From contig NZ_AMSI01000008.1 in NCBI RefSeq assembly GCF_000300515.1, forward strand, positions 124,001 through 188,000: a stretch of DNA of 64,000 nucleotides, in the 5' to 3' direction. This stretch comes from Nitratireductor indicus C115 (lineage in GTDB: Bacteria; Pseudomonadota; Alphaproteobacteria; Rhizobiales; Rhizobiaceae). Shown here piece by piece: positions 45,801-54,968 of this stretch. A program made the position numbers and the translations under genes. Numbering within the stretch: the stretch's first letter is position 1; every line of letters starts with the position of its first letter. The notes under the pieces are model-generated. The model saw only the letters and a program-made list of their open reading frames with translations. It did not search any database and was not told where the DNA came from.

Positions 45801-46332
45801 GTTCTCCGCATGGCTGATGTACCCGAAAGTGTTCACCGATTTCGCGACGGCTTCGGAAAATTACGGTCCGGTCAGCGTTTTGCCGACGCCGGTCTATTTC
45901 TACGGAATGGAGCCCGAGGATGAGATTTTCGTCGAGATCGAGCGCGGCAAGACACTGGTGATCCGCTGCCTTGCCGTGGGCGAGGTCGACGAAAAGGGCA
46001 TGGTGACGGTGTTCTTCGAACTCAACGGCCAGCCCCGCCGCGTCAAGGTGCCGGACCGGGCGCATGGTGCTTCGGCCACAGCCGCCCGACGCAAGGCGGA
46101 GCCGGGCAATGAAGCGCATGTGGGGGCTCCCATGCCGGGGGTGGTTTCCACGCTCGGCGTTGCTCCGGGGCAGAGCGTGCAGGCGGGCGATGTGCTGCTT
46201 TCCATCGAAGCCATGAAAATGGAGACCGCGCTTCATGCAGAACGCGACGGGATCATTGCCGAAGTTTTGGTGAAGGCCGGAGACCAGATCGACGCGAAAG
46301 ACCTGCTCGTGGTGTTCGAAAACGGCGAATAG
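42865..46332 (+). CDS. pyc: Pyruvate carboxylase
   Basis: The 1155-residue enzyme is a full single-chain pyruvate carboxylase. The biotin carboxylase domain comes first (KKILVANRSEIAIRVFRAAN, GYGLLSESPEFAEAC, KASWGGGGRGMRVI, ERDCSIQRRNQKVVE). The carboxyltransferase domain begins near LITDTTMRDGHQSLLATRMR. The C-terminal biotin carrier ends in EAMKMETALHAERDG with the biotinylated Lys. It makes oxaloacetate from pyruvate and bicarbonate for anaplerosis and gluconeogenesis. Start is GTG at 42865, immediately before the conserved QIKKILVANRSE; longer upstream frames have no conserved sequence. Confidence 0.97.
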   Translation: MQIKKILVANRSEIAIRVFRAANELGIRTVAIWAEEDKYSLHRFKADESYQVGRGPHLERDLGPIESYLSIEEVIRVAKLSGADAIHPGYGLLSESPEFAEACAQNGITFIGPKPETMRRLGNKVAARNLAVEVGVPVVPATEPLPDDMAKVAEMAEAVGFPVMLKASWGGGGRGMRVIRSAKDLAGEVTEAKREAKAAFGKDEVYLEKLVERARHVEVQVLGDTHGNAVHLFERDCSIQRRNQKVVERAPAPYLDDAKRAELCGYALKIAEATNYIGAGTVEFLMDADTGAFYFIEVNPRIQVEHTVTEEVTGVDIVKAQIHILEGEKIGDGASGVPAQADIRLNGAALQCRITTEDPEQNFIPDYGRITAYRGATGFGIRLDGGTAYSGAVITRFYDPLLEKVTAWAPTAEEAIARMDRALREFRIRGVATNLTFLEAIISHPKFRNASYTTRFIDETPELFTQVKRRDRATKLLNYLADVTVNGHPEARGRAKPNAEAAAPRVPYLEAPIPDGTKQRLDALGPEGFAKWMRAEKRTLITDTTMRDGHQSLLATRMRTFDMARIAGVYARALPELLSLECWGGATFDVSMRFLTEDPWERLSVIREGAPNLLLQMLLRGANGVGYTNYPDNVVQHFVKQAAAGGIDLFRVFDCLNWVENMRVAMDAVGAEGKLCEAVMCYTGDILDPDRAKYDLKYYVGLAKELEAAGAHIIAIKDMAGLLKPAAARALFKALREATDLPLHFHTHDTSGISAATVLAAVESGVDAVDAAMDALSGNTSQPCLGSIVEALKGDERDTGLDREWVRRISFYWEAVRNQYAAFESDLKGPASEVYLHEMPGGQFTNLKEQARSLGLETRWHEVARAYHDVNMMFGDIVKVTPSSKVVGDMALMMVSQDLTVADVENPEKDIAFPESVVSMLRGDLGQPPAGWPTGLQKKALKGAKPITVRPGSLLEAADLGKDRSGLEEKLGRKVSEFEFSAWLMYPKVFTDFATASENYGPVSVLPTPVYFYGMEPEDEIFVEIERGKTLVIRCLAVGEVDEKGMVTVFFELNGQPRRVKVPDRAHGASATAARRKAEPGNEAHVGAPMPGVVSTLGVAPGQSVQAGDVLLSIEAMKMETALHAERDGIIAEVLVKAGDQIDAKDLLVVFENGE

Positions 46333-46345
46333 ATTGTCAGGCTTT

Positions 46346-46367
46346 GGGGCGGCTGCAGTGCCGCCCC
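46346..46367 (+). terminator. GC hairpin after pyc
   Basis: GGGGCGGC and GCCGCCCC form a perfect 8-base stem around TGCAGT, 13 bases after the pyc stop. No T-run follows, so it may need Rho or serve mainly to stabilise the 3' end. Confidence 0.5.
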
Positions 46368-46516
46368 GTGGTCAAAGCCTGCGATCCTGAAGTTGTGGCT
46401 TGCTGCCTGAGCTACAATCATAGGTTATTCTGGGGCATTGACGCATCTATCTAAATCGATTTAGAAATCGAAAGGCCGGCTGGCGACAGCCGGTTTTGCT
46501 GCGTTTGGAGCCAGTT

Positions 46517-47692
46517 ATGTCAATGCAGGGTGCGGCCGCGGGCCGGTGGGCTGTGGCGGCCTGCTTTTTTGTGAACGGGTTTCTGGTGGGAAGCTGGGCT
46601 CCCCAGATTCCGCTGGTCGCAAGCCGCTTCGGCCTGAGCGAGACGGCGATCGGGCTTCTGATCCTCGTTTTCGGTATCGGCGCGGTGCTGGCCATGCCGG
46701 CATGCGGTTATCTGATCTCGCGGCTCGGATCGCGTCCCGTACTCAGGGTGGCGTCCATCCTGTGCGCGCTTTCCTTCGCGGGGCTCGCCATCGCTGCTGA
46801 AGTCTGGCAGCTGGCCATCGCGCTTGCGCTGTTCGGCATGGTCCTCGGGGCGATGGATGTTTCCATGAACGCCAATGCGGTTGCCGTGGAGCGTGGCCTC
46901 CAGCGTGCGATCATGTCATCCTCGCACGGCTTCTGGAGCCTTGGAGGATTTGCCGGAGCCGGCATCGGTGGCCTGCTTATCGAACAGGTGGGATATGCAC
47001 TGCATGCCGGTCTCGTCGTGGGGTTCTGTCTGGCACTGGTGCTTCTGGCGCTTCCGTTTCTGATTGCCGAGGAAAGGGCGATCGGCGGGCATGGTGCCGA
47101 AGGGGCAAGGCGGGGGTTGCCGCGCAATCCGCTTGTCTATCTGACCGGGGTGATTGCCTTGTTCTGCATGTTGCCGGAAGGCGCGGTGCTGGACTGGGCG
47201 GCGCTCTACCTGAAACAGGAGATGGGCGCGGGCATTGCGGAAGCAAGCCTGGCCTATACGGCGTTTTCGGGCACAATGGCGATCATGCGCTTTGCCGGCG
47301 ATGGCCTGCGCAATCGACTGGGGGCGGTGAAGACGCTGCGTTATTCTGGCATGATTGCGACGCTTGGCATGTTGGGGGCGGGGCTTGCCCCAACGCCGCT
47401 GATTGCAACGTTCGCCTTTGCTTTTGCCGGGCTCGGGATTGCCAATATGGTCCCGATCATTTTTTCAGCAGCTGGAAATCAGCCCGGGCTTTCACCCGGC
47501 GCGGGCATGAGCGTTGTCACCACAATCGGCTATTCGGGAATACTCGTTGCGCCGTCGCTGGTGGGTTTCGTCGCGGAACGAACGGGCTTTTCGCTCATCT
47601 TCATCGCCTTCTCGGGAATGCTGGCGGTGGTGCTTCTGATGGCCAGACTTGTCCGCTCAGCCGACGGGATCAGGGTTGAGACCGCCGGCTGA
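46517..47692 (+). CDS. MFS transporter (YbjJ-like, 12 TM)
   Basis: The 391-residue protein is hydrophobic throughout, with the MFS opening WAVAACFFVNGFLVGSWAPQ and the motif-A-like loop GYLISRLGSRPVLRVASIL after helix 2. SSHGFWSLGGFAGAGIGGLL is typical of the YbjJ/FucP-like branch. Its substrate is unknown. The ATG at 46517 follows GGAG seven bases upstream. It is monocistronic between pyc and a convergent DUF3309 gene. Confidence is high for family and low for role. Confidence 0.85.
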   Translation: MSMQGAAAGRWAVAACFFVNGFLVGSWAPQIPLVASRFGLSETAIGLLILVFGIGAVLAMPACGYLISRLGSRPVLRVASILCALSFAGLAIAAEVWQLAIALALFGMVLGAMDVSMNANAVAVERGLQRAIMSSSHGFWSLGGFAGAGIGGLLIEQVGYALHAGLVVGFCLALVLLALPFLIAEERAIGGHGAEGARRGLPRNPLVYLTGVIALFCMLPEGAVLDWAALYLKQEMGAGIAEASLAYTAFSGTMAIMRFAGDGLRNRLGAVKTLRYSGMIATLGMLGAGLAPTPLIATFAFAFAGLGIANMVPIIFSAAGNQPGLSPGAGMSVVTTIGYSGILVAPSLVGFVAERTGFSLIFIAFSGMLAVVLLMARLVRSADGIRVETAG

Positions 47693-47700
47693 ACGCTGGC

Positions 47701-47859
47701 TCATATCCGGCCCATCAGCATCAGGATCAGCACGATCACAAGGATCAGGCCGAGAATTCCCGACGGACCATATCCCCAACTGCGCGAATGCGGCCATGCC
47801 GGAACTGCGCCGAGCAGGATGAGGATCAGAATGATAATCAGAATAGTACCAAGCGACAT
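47701..47859 (-). CDS. DUF3309-family small membrane peptide
   Basis: The 52-residue protein reads MSLGTILIIILILILLGAVP, then WPHSRSWGYGPSG and a second hydrophobic run ending LMLMGRI. Two short membrane segments flank the conserved aromatic turn, the exact pattern of DUF3309. Function is unknown; homologues are widespread in Proteobacteria. I chose the ATG at 47859 as the family starts MSLGTIL. The gene is monocistronic. Confidence 0.88.
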   Translation of the reverse strand: MSLGTILIIILILILLGAVPAWPHSRSWGYGPSGILGLILVIVLILMLMGRI

Positions 47860-48013
47860 GGTCTTTTCCTCGCTGGGTTGAAACGGCAAGAGTTCAACGC
47901 CGCGAAGCTAAAGGGGTTCCCGTCGCCTGTGATTTGTTCGTGTTTCGATTGCGATTGTGTGGCTATCCGCGAAACCGGCGCCGGGCAGGAAGCCAGGCGC
48001 CGGGTCGTCTGTC

Positions 48014-51000
48014 TTACTCCGCGGCCTTCGGGAAGGCACCGGTCGCAGGCGCATTATTCTCTTTAGCCTGCCCGGCTGCCTCATCCTTCTGTTTGCGGCG
48101 GAAGAGGCGGGACAGGAGCCCCCTGCGCTTCTGACCGGCGGGCAGCGTCTCGCGGGTAAACACCATCAGGGCGGATGGTGTCACGATGAGCGTCAGCACC
48201 GTGGCGAAGGACAGGCCATAGACGATGGCGCCCGACAGCGAGACCCACCACTGAGTGGAAGGCGCGCCAATTGTCACCTCATGATCGAAGAGCTCCAGGC
48301 CGAGGCCGAACGCGATGGGCAAAACACCGAGCACGGCGGAAATTGCCGTCAGCATGACCGGGCGGGCGCGTTCGCGGCAGGTCTGCAGAATGGCTTCCTT
48401 CTTCTTCCAGCCCTCGTGCCGCAATCGATCATAGGTGTCGATCAGGACGATGTTGTTGTTCACCACCACGCCCGCCAGTGCGATGACCCCGATGCCGGAC
48501 ATCACGATACCGAAGGGTTGCCCGGTGATGAGCAGTCCGAGGAACACGCCGATGGTAGCCATCACCACGGTCATCAGCACGAGGAATACGCTCGTGAACT
48601 TGTTGAACTGGGCCAGAAGCACGATGAAGATCAGGAAGATCGCCGCGCCGAAAGCCTTCGACAGGAAGGCGCTCGCCTCCTCGCTTTCCTCATTGGAGCC
48701 CGCGAGTTTCCAACGGGTGGCGCCAAGGTCTGTTTCACCGAGCGTGCGGGAGACATCCGCCTGCACGTTTGCGACCTGATAACCGCTGGCCACATTGGCC
48801 GAAACCACGATGGTCCGCTGACCATCGATGCGGTTCAGAATGCCGGTCGAACGTTCGGGCTCACGCGTGACGAAGTTGGAAATGGGGACGGGCCCCTGCG
48901 CGGTCTGGACGCGCAACTGGTCCATCGTGGCGAGCGTTCGCCGGTCTTCGGGCAGTCGCAGGCGGATGTCCACCGCATCGTCGACGCCGGCTGGCCGGTA
49001 TTCCGACAGCTTCAGCCCATTGGTGACGAGCTGCACGACCGTTCCCACGGCAACCGGGCTGATGCCGTATTGCGCAGCCTTCGCGCGATCCACATTGATC
49101 GCCCAGTCGATGCCGGGTGGCGGCAGGCCGTCCGAAACGTCGATCACGCCGGGAATGTCGCGGATCATGCGGGCCACGTTTGCGGCCTGATCGTTCAGAT
49201 TGGTCGGATCGGCGGCCGAGAGGCGAATCTGGATCGGCTGGCCGGTGGGGGGGCCAGCGTCAGGCACGCGTACCTCGATCTCGACACCGGGCGTATCCTG
49301 AAGGGCAACGCGCAGATCGTTCAGAATCTCGCTCGCGGGCGCGCGTTCGCGCCAATCGACGAATTCATACTGGATGACGCCGATCACATCCTCATCGATG
49401 TCCTGTCCGCCGCCGCGGGTCTTGCCGACGCGGGTATAGACGGATTCGATGCCGGGCCAGTTGAGAAGCTTTTCCTCCGCGGGGAGCACCAGGCGGTCCA
49501 TTTCGTCCAAGGAAAGGTTGCCGCGGGCATGGACATACATCAGGCCGTATTCGGGCTCGACATTGGGAAAGAACTCAACGCCGGCGCCATATTGCGAATA
49601 GGTGTACATCACGCCGCCGAGCAGGCCGACCGTGAGAAGCAGGACGGTCTTGGGGAAGCGCACGGCCTGCTTGACGAGGCCCATATACCACCCGTCGGGC
49701 TTTTCCTCTTCTTCCACATGCGCCTTGGCGAACAGGGCGCCGAGCGTGGGCGTGAAGATCAGCGCGTAAACCATCGAGGCACTGAGCGTGACAATCAGCG
49801 TGATCGGAAGATATTTCATGAACTCGCCGACGATGCCCGGCCAGAACAAGAGTGGCGAGAAGGCGGCGACGCGGGTCATGGTGGCCGCGATCACCGGTCC
49901 GGCCATGCGTTTTGCAGCAAGCTCGAAGGCCTGCGCCTTGTCCATGCCTTCGGTCATTCGCCGCTCGGCGAACTCGGTCACGATGATCGCATCGTCGACG
50001 AGCATGCCGACCGCCAGAATGAGACTGAACAGCACCACCATGTTGACGGTGAAGCCGCCCAGGGAAAGCGCATAGATGCCCATCAGGAAGGAAGCCGGAA
50101 CGGCAAGGCCGATCAGCAGCGAGGCACGCCCCGACAAGGTGTAGAGCACGACGATGAAGACCAGGATCACGGCGATCAGAACGTGGTTCTGAAGATCGCT
50201 CAGCATGTCGCGGATCATCACCGACTTGTCCTGGCTGTAGGACACGGCGATCGTGCCGCCGGTTCCTTCCTCGAAGGTCTTGGCGGCCGTCTTCACGGCG
50301 TCCACCGTCTCCACGAGATTGGCCCCCACACGCTTCTTCACCTCGATGGCGATGGCCTTCTTGCCGTTGAGCCGGGTCACGGTCTCGGCGTCCTTGAAGG
50401 TCGAGCGGATCGCCGCGAGGTCTCTCGCGCGCACGACCGCATTCGAACTCGAAACGACGGGAAGGTTTGCCACATCCTCGACCGTCTCGATCAGCGAGGG
50501 CACCTTGACCGCGTAGCGGCCTTCCTGCCCTTCGATGGAGCCGGCGGCGACGAGGCTGTTCGATGCGCCAACGCCATTGATGAGCTGATCGAGCTGGAGG
50601 CCATAGGAGGAAAGCTTCATCGGGTCGATGACGACTTCGACGAGCTCGTCGCGAGAACCCTGCAGAGTGCCCTCGAGCACGCCCGGAATTTCCTCGATGC
50701 GGTCGCGCAGCTCGCGCGCGGCGGTGGATAACACGCGTTCAGGGACATTGCCGGCCAGAGTTACCACGAGGATCGGGAATTCCGAGATATTGACCTCGTG
50801 CACGGTCGGCTCGTCTGCGCCTTGCGGCAGTTCGCGCCGCGCATCGGCCACCTTGGCGCGCACGTCCTCGATGGCGTTGGAGAAGTCGTAACCGGCCTGG
50901 AATTCGACCAGCACATAACCGCCGCCCTGATAGGCGGAGGAGCGCATCTCCTTGACGCCTTCGAGGCTCTTTAGTCGTGTTTCGACGGGGCGCAGAAGGA

Positions 51001-51184
51001 GCCTTTCGGAATCCTCCGGCGAAATGCCCTGGTAGGTAAGGCTCACATAGATGATCGGAATCGGAACATCAGGCTCAGCCTCCTTCGGAATGCTGACATA
51101 AGCCAAGGCGCCCGCGATCACGAAGAACAGCAGGATCGAGAGAGTCAGCCGGGCATTGTGGATGGCGATACGGACGATATCCAT
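48014..51184 (-). CDS. RND efflux transporter inner-membrane permease
   Basis: The 1056-residue protein has the 12-helix RND layout. It opens with a first helix (RLTLSILLFFVIAGALAYVS), then PEDSERLLLRPVETRLKSLEGV, and carries the proton-relay acidic pair in MLVDDAIIVTEF and the late-helix GVVVNNNIVLIDTYDRLRHE. The ending is a charged cytoplasmic tail. It should pump a drug, metal or lipid-like compound in complex with the periplasmic adaptor encoded just upstream. Sequence style is of the hydrophobe/amphiphile branch that lacks a dedicated outer-membrane channel gene. None is encoded nearby, so it probably shares a TolC-like channel. Confidence 0.92.
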   Translation of the reverse strand: MDIVRIAIHNARLTLSILLFFVIAGALAYVSIPKEAEPDVPIPIIYVSLTYQGISPEDSERLLLRPVETRLKSLEGVKEMRSSAYQGGGYVLVEFQAGYDFSNAIEDVRAKVADARRELPQGADEPTVHEVNISEFPILVVTLAGNVPERVLSTAARELRDRIEEIPGVLEGTLQGSRDELVEVVIDPMKLSSYGLQLDQLINGVGASNSLVAAGSIEGQEGRYAVKVPSLIETVEDVANLPVVSSSNAVVRARDLAAIRSTFKDAETVTRLNGKKAIAIEVKKRVGANLVETVDAVKTAAKTFEEGTGGTIAVSYSQDKSVMIRDMLSDLQNHVLIAVILVFIVVLYTLSGRASLLIGLAVPASFLMGIYALSLGGFTVNMVVLFSLILAVGMLVDDAIIVTEFAERRMTEGMDKAQAFELAAKRMAGPVIAATMTRVAAFSPLLFWPGIVGEFMKYLPITLIVTLSASMVYALIFTPTLGALFAKAHVEEEEKPDGWYMGLVKQAVRFPKTVLLLTVGLLGGVMYTYSQYGAGVEFFPNVEPEYGLMYVHARGNLSLDEMDRLVLPAEEKLLNWPGIESVYTRVGKTRGGGQDIDEDVIGVIQYEFVDWRERAPASEILNDLRVALQDTPGVEIEVRVPDAGPPTGQPIQIRLSAADPTNLNDQAANVARMIRDIPGVIDVSDGLPPPGIDWAINVDRAKAAQYGISPVAVGTVVQLVTNGLKLSEYRPAGVDDAVDIRLRLPEDRRTLATMDQLRVQTAQGPVPISNFVTREPERSTGILNRIDGQRTIVVSANVASGYQVANVQADVSRTLGETDLGATRWKLAGSNEESEEASAFLSKAFGAAIFLIFIVLLAQFNKFTSVFLVLMTVVMATIGVFLGLLITGQPFGIVMSGIGVIALAGVVVNNNIVLIDTYDRLRHEGWKKKEAILQTCRERARPVMLTAISAVLGVLPIAFGLGLELFDHEVTIGAPSTQWWVSLSGAIVYGLSFATVLTLIVTPSALMVFTRETLPAGQKRRGLLSRLFRRKQKDEAAGQAKENNAPATGAFPKAAE

Positions 51185-51308
51185 AAGGATTCCAATCGTG
51201 TGTCACTCATCGCGCAGGGTCGGTCCAGATCACTCGGAAACCATTTCCCGTGCGGGATTGCATCGGTCGAACCGGACAAGCCCCTCGCTGGCGAGGGGAC
51301 GCTGCCGG

Positions 51309-52442
51309 TCAGTTCATTTCCGAGGCGAGCATACCCGCCAGTTCACGGATCATCTTTTCATCGGCCTGCTGCGGTTTGACCACGTCTCCCTCAGTCACGA
51401 GGTCCTGACCGGAGACAATGATCTGCGCATCGGCCGGAATGCCGGCGAGATAAAGGGCGCGCGGCGTGTCGTCGATGAGATCGATCGGATAGAAAACAAC
51501 CTTCTTATCGCTATCGACGGCGCGCACGCCCAGTTCGCCATCCTCGCTCAGCGTCACCACGGAACGAGGCAGGGCAACGGCTTCCAGCGGCTCGGCGCGG
51601 ATGTCGATTTCGGCTGTCATACCCGCAGGAATAGCGCCGTCGGCGTTGGGGATCGCGACTTCGATGCGGAATGTCCGCGTCGTCTCGGAAGCTTCCCGGC
51701 TGACAAAGCGCACCTTGCCGGAAACGGTCTTTCCACTCACCAGACGCACATCGGCCTCATCGCCCGTATTGACCGTGCCGAGATCGGTTTCGCTCACTTC
51801 GCCGACCGCGATCATCGGATCGAGCTTGAGAAGCGTTGCGACTTCGGCGCCCTGCATGATGGCGGCGCCGAGCTCCACATCCACCTTGTCGATGACGCCG
51901 TCGAAAGGCGCACGCACCGTGATGCGGGCCAGTTCGGCTTCGGCAAGCTCAAGTTGTGAACGCGCCGTCGCGAGGGCGGAGCGTGCGCTGTCGAGCTGGA
52001 GGCGTGCAAGATTGCCCGTTTTCGTGAGGCGGTTGGCGGCTTCCGTTTCGGCTTCGCGCTGCGCCAGGACCTGACGGGCGGTCTCGACGGCGGCTTCCTT
52101 GCCTTCCGATTCCAGACGCAGGATCAGGTCGCCGGCCTTCACATGCTGCCCCTTTGTGACGGGCAGATCGTCGATGATGCCGCCCGAACGGGCGGCCAAC
52201 GCCGTGCGCTTGTCGGCCGATGTGAGCCCGGAAACGCGGATCGTGCGGGAATGATCGATGCGCGGAGGCTTGGCGACGATAACCACCTGGGCCTCGGTTC
52301 GCCCGTTTTCCGGGCGCTCGGCAATGGTTTGGGCTTCCTCGTTGGCACTGCCGACGGAAGCGAATTCACCGGTCGCAATCCATGCGGCCGTGACGACGAG
52401 AACTGCGACTGCGGCAATCTTGTGAAACCGTAATTTCGGCAT
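51309..52442 (-). CDS. RND efflux periplasmic adaptor (membrane fusion protein)
   Basis: The 377-residue protein has an N-terminal hydrophobic anchor (FHKIAAVAVLVVTAAWIATG). It carries the barrel-lipoyl-hairpin arrangement of adaptors: GLTSADKRTALAARSGGIID, then VTKGQHVKAGDLILRLES, a coiled-coil hairpin (AETEAANRLTKTGNLARLQL), then ITVRAPFDGVIDKVDVELGA. It links the RND pump to an outer-membrane channel. It precedes the pump gene by 124 bases in the same direction, forming a two-gene operon. No regulator is adjacent; the 216 bases upstream are shared with nothing obvious. Confidence 0.9.
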   Translation of the reverse strand: MPKLRFHKIAAVAVLVVTAAWIATGEFASVGSANEEAQTIAERPENGRTEAQVVIVAKPPRIDHSRTIRVSGLTSADKRTALAARSGGIIDDLPVTKGQHVKAGDLILRLESEGKEAAVETARQVLAQREAETEAANRLTKTGNLARLQLDSARSALATARSQLELAEAELARITVRAPFDGVIDKVDVELGAAIMQGAEVATLLKLDPMIAVGEVSETDLGTVNTGDEADVRLVSGKTVSGKVRFVSREASETTRTFRIEVAIPNADGAIPAGMTAEIDIRAEPLEAVALPRSVVTLSEDGELGVRAVDSDKKVVFYPIDLIDDTPRALYLAGIPADAQIIVSGQDLVTEGDVVKPQQADEKMIRELAGMLASEMN

Positions 52443-52658
52443 GTTGTTTTCCAGTTCGACGAGGCGGCCTGACGAGCAAGGATCGCTGCGATATGGGAAC
52501 GCGACGGACCGACTTCAATTCACGCAGGCTGGCTCCGGATGGGCTAGCCGCAAAACACCCAACCATATCGCAGCGTTAAGCTGCAAAAAAGTTAAGCGGC
52601 CAACGCTCCTGACATCAACCGCAACGCGAGATACCGGAACGTAAAGCGGGGTGCTCTT

Positions 52659-53456
52659 TTACTGCGCTGTCCAGCCGCCGTCCACCGGCAAGGCTGCTCC
52701 GGTGATCTGGGCGGCGTGATCGGAGCATAAAAACACGACCAGGCCGCCGATTTCTTCCACCGTAACGAATTCACGGCTCGGTTGGCGTGCAAGCATGACC
52801 TCGCGCACCACTGTTTCGCGATCCATGTGGTGCACCTTCATCTGGTCGGGAATCTGCGCTTCCACCAATGGTGTCAGAACATAACCCGGACAGATGGCGT
52901 TGCAGGTGATCTTCTCTTCGGCCAGTTCAAGGGCGACGGTCTTGGTGAGACCCAGAACGCCGTGTTTTGCCGACACATAGGCGGACTTGAAAGGAGATGC
53001 GCGCAGACCGTGGGCGGAGGCAATGTTAACGATGCGTCCGTGGCCGGCGCGTTTCATATGCGGGATGGCGGCGGCAATGGTGTGGAAGGAGGAGGACAGA
53101 TTGATCGCGATAATGGCGTTCCATTTGTCGATGGGGAACTCCTCGACCGGGGCAACATGCTGGATGCCGGCATTATTGACGAGTATGTCCACCGTGCCGA
53201 ACCGCTGCGCTGCCTGTTCCACCAGGGCGCGGCACGCCGCCGCATCCGACATGTCCGCCTGGATATAGGCCCCCTCGACGCCGTGCCTGTCGGCGACATC
53301 ACGAACGAGCGCGTGGTCGCTGTCGGTGTCGGAAAAGGAGTTGAGAACGATGTTGCAGCCGCTGGCGGCCAGGGCCTCGGCGATTCCAAGTCCTATGCCG
53401 GAGGTGGAGCCGGTCACGATTGCAGTTCTGCGGGCCGGGTTCGATGCTTTGCTCAT
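52659..53456 (-). CDS. bdhA: 3-hydroxybutyrate dehydrogenase (SDR)
   Basis: The 265-residue short-chain dehydrogenase has TGSTSGIGLGIAEALA at the NAD site, NNAGIQHVAPVEEFP, and the catalytic Ser-Tyr-Lys set in NIASAHGLRASPFKSAYVSA followed by KHG. GIQHVAPVE and HGLRASPFKSAYV are typical of BdhA. It oxidises 3-hydroxybutyrate to acetoacetate with NAD, recycling the product of polyhydroxybutyrate breakdown. I chose the ATG at 53456 since the longer reading frame upstream has no conserved sequence. It complements phaA and phaB some 5 kb away. Confidence 0.9.
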   Translation of the reverse strand: MSKASNPARRTAIVTGSTSGIGLGIAEALAASGCNIVLNSFSDTDSDHALVRDVADRHGVEGAYIQADMSDAAACRALVEQAAQRFGTVDILVNNAGIQHVAPVEEFPIDKWNAIIAINLSSSFHTIAAAIPHMKRAGHGRIVNIASAHGLRASPFKSAYVSAKHGVLGLTKTVALELAEEKITCNAICPGYVLTPLVEAQIPDQMKVHHMDRETVVREVMLARQPSREFVTVEEIGGLVVFLCSDHAAQITGAALPVDGGWTAQ

Positions 53457-53631
53457 GTGGCTACCTGCGTCGCTTGGCGCTATATTGCGACGCAGCAAAG
53501 CCGCGCCACGAGATTGAGTCAAGCGGGAGCGGCCAGAGTGTGCGCCGACGAATCGACATCGTCGCCATTGACATTCGAGCCGCGCTCGGCCACGTCAGGG
53601 CCCGACACGGTTGAAATCGGGATGCTCCCCC

Positions 53632-54909
53632 ATGACCGGAACATTCACGGCCAGCAAGACATTGACGGGCTATTTCTCATCGCCTTTTCCGCGCCGCGAC
53701 GCTGTCGGGGTTGCCGTCGGCAACGTAATCGTCGGCGGTGATGCACCTGTTGTCGTGCAGTCGATGACCAATACCGATACGGCCGATGTCGACCGGACGG
53801 TGGCGCAGGTGGCGGCGTTGCACCGGGCCGGCTCCGAGCTCGTGCGCATCACGGTGGACCGCGACGAGGCGGCTGCCGCCGTGCCGAAAATCCGCGAGCG
53901 GCTGGAGCGCGTCGGCATCTTCGTGCCGTTGATCGGCGATTTTCACTACATTGGCCACAAGTTGCTTGCTGACCACCCCGCCTGCGCGGAGGCGCTCGCC
54001 AAATACCGCATCAATCCGGGCAATGTCGGTTTCAAGGACAAGAAGGACAGGCAGTTCGCCGCCATCATCGAAACGGCGATCAAATATGACAAGCCGGTCC
54101 GGATCGGCGTCAATTGGGGATCGCTCGATCAGGAACTGCTGACGAGCCTGATGGACGACAACCAGTCCAGAGGTTTTCCGATGACCGCCGAAGAAGTGAC
54201 GCGCGAAGCGATCGTGCAGTCGGCGCTGATCTCGGCCGAACTTGCCGAAGAGATCGGCCTTGGGCGTGACCGCATCATCCTGTCTGCCAAGGTCAGCCAG
54301 GTGCAGGACCTGATCGCGGTCTATACCGAATTGGCGCGCCGTTCCAACCATTCGCTGCATCTTGGCCTCACCGAGGCCGGCATGGGCACGAAGGGCATTG
54401 TCGCCTCGTCGGCTGCGATGGGTATTCTCCTGCAACAGGGGATCGGCGACACGATCCGGATTTCGCTGACGCCCGAGCCCGGCGGCGACCGCACGCGCGA
54501 AGTACAGGTGGCGCAGGAATTGTTGCAGACCATGGGTTTTCGCCAGTTTCTGCCGGTGGTGGCGGCGTGCCCGGGATGCGGGCGCACGACCTCGACCGTG
54601 TTCCAGGAGCTTGCACAGAAGATCGAGGGCGATCTGCGCAAGAACATGCCGGTCTGGCGCAAGAAATATCCCGGCGTCGAGGCGCTGAAGGTCGCTGTCA
54701 TGGGCTGCATCGTCAACGGACCGGGCGAATCGAAGCATGCCGATATCGGCATTTCCCTTCCCGGAACCGGTGAGACGCCGGCAGCTCCCGTCTTTATTGA
54801 CGGCCGGAAGGCGGCGACGCTGCGTGGTACGGGTATCGCCGAGGAGTTCGAGAAGATGGTGGGCGACTATATCGAGCAGCGCTTCGGCTCTGCGCGCGCC
54901 GGCGACTGA
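53632..54909 (+). CDS. ispG: 4-hydroxy-3-methylbut-2-en-1-yl diphosphate synthase
   Basis: The 425-residue enzyme has the conserved [30 protein letters not shown] and [10 protein letters not shown] of the TIM-barrel domain. The [4Fe-4S] ligands are visible in [11 protein letters not shown] and in [18 protein letters not shown]. It performs the penultimate step of the MEP pathway, making HMBPP from the cyclic diphosphate. The ATG at 53632 gives the expected N-terminus; an ATG at 53611 adds seven residues. It converges on ispA, so two isoprenoid genes are side by side. Confidence 0.95.
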   Translation: MTGTFTASKTLTGYFSSPFPRRDAVGVAVGNVIVGGDAPVVVQSMTNTDTADVDRTVAQVAALHRAGSELVRITVDRDEAAAAVPKIRERLERVGIFVPLIGDFHYIGHKLLADHPACAEALAKYRINPGNVGFKDKKDRQFAAIIETAIKYDKPVRIGVNWGSLDQELLTSLMDDNQSRGFPMTAEEVTREAIVQSALISAELAEEIGLGRDRIILSAKVSQVQDLIAVYTELARRSNHSLHLGLTEAGMGTKGIVASSAAMGILLQQGIGDTIRISLTPEPGGDRTREVQVAQELLQTMGFRQFLPVVAACPGCGRTTSTVFQELAQKIEGDLRKNMPVWRKKYPGVEALKVAVMGCIVNGPGESKHADIGISLPGTGETPAAPVFIDGRKAATLRGTGIAEEFEKMVGDYIEQRFGSARAGD

Positions 54910-54968
54910 GGTTTTGGCTTCACCAGCCAGCCGTTGCGCCGGGATATCTCTGCGGACAAAACCTGTTG

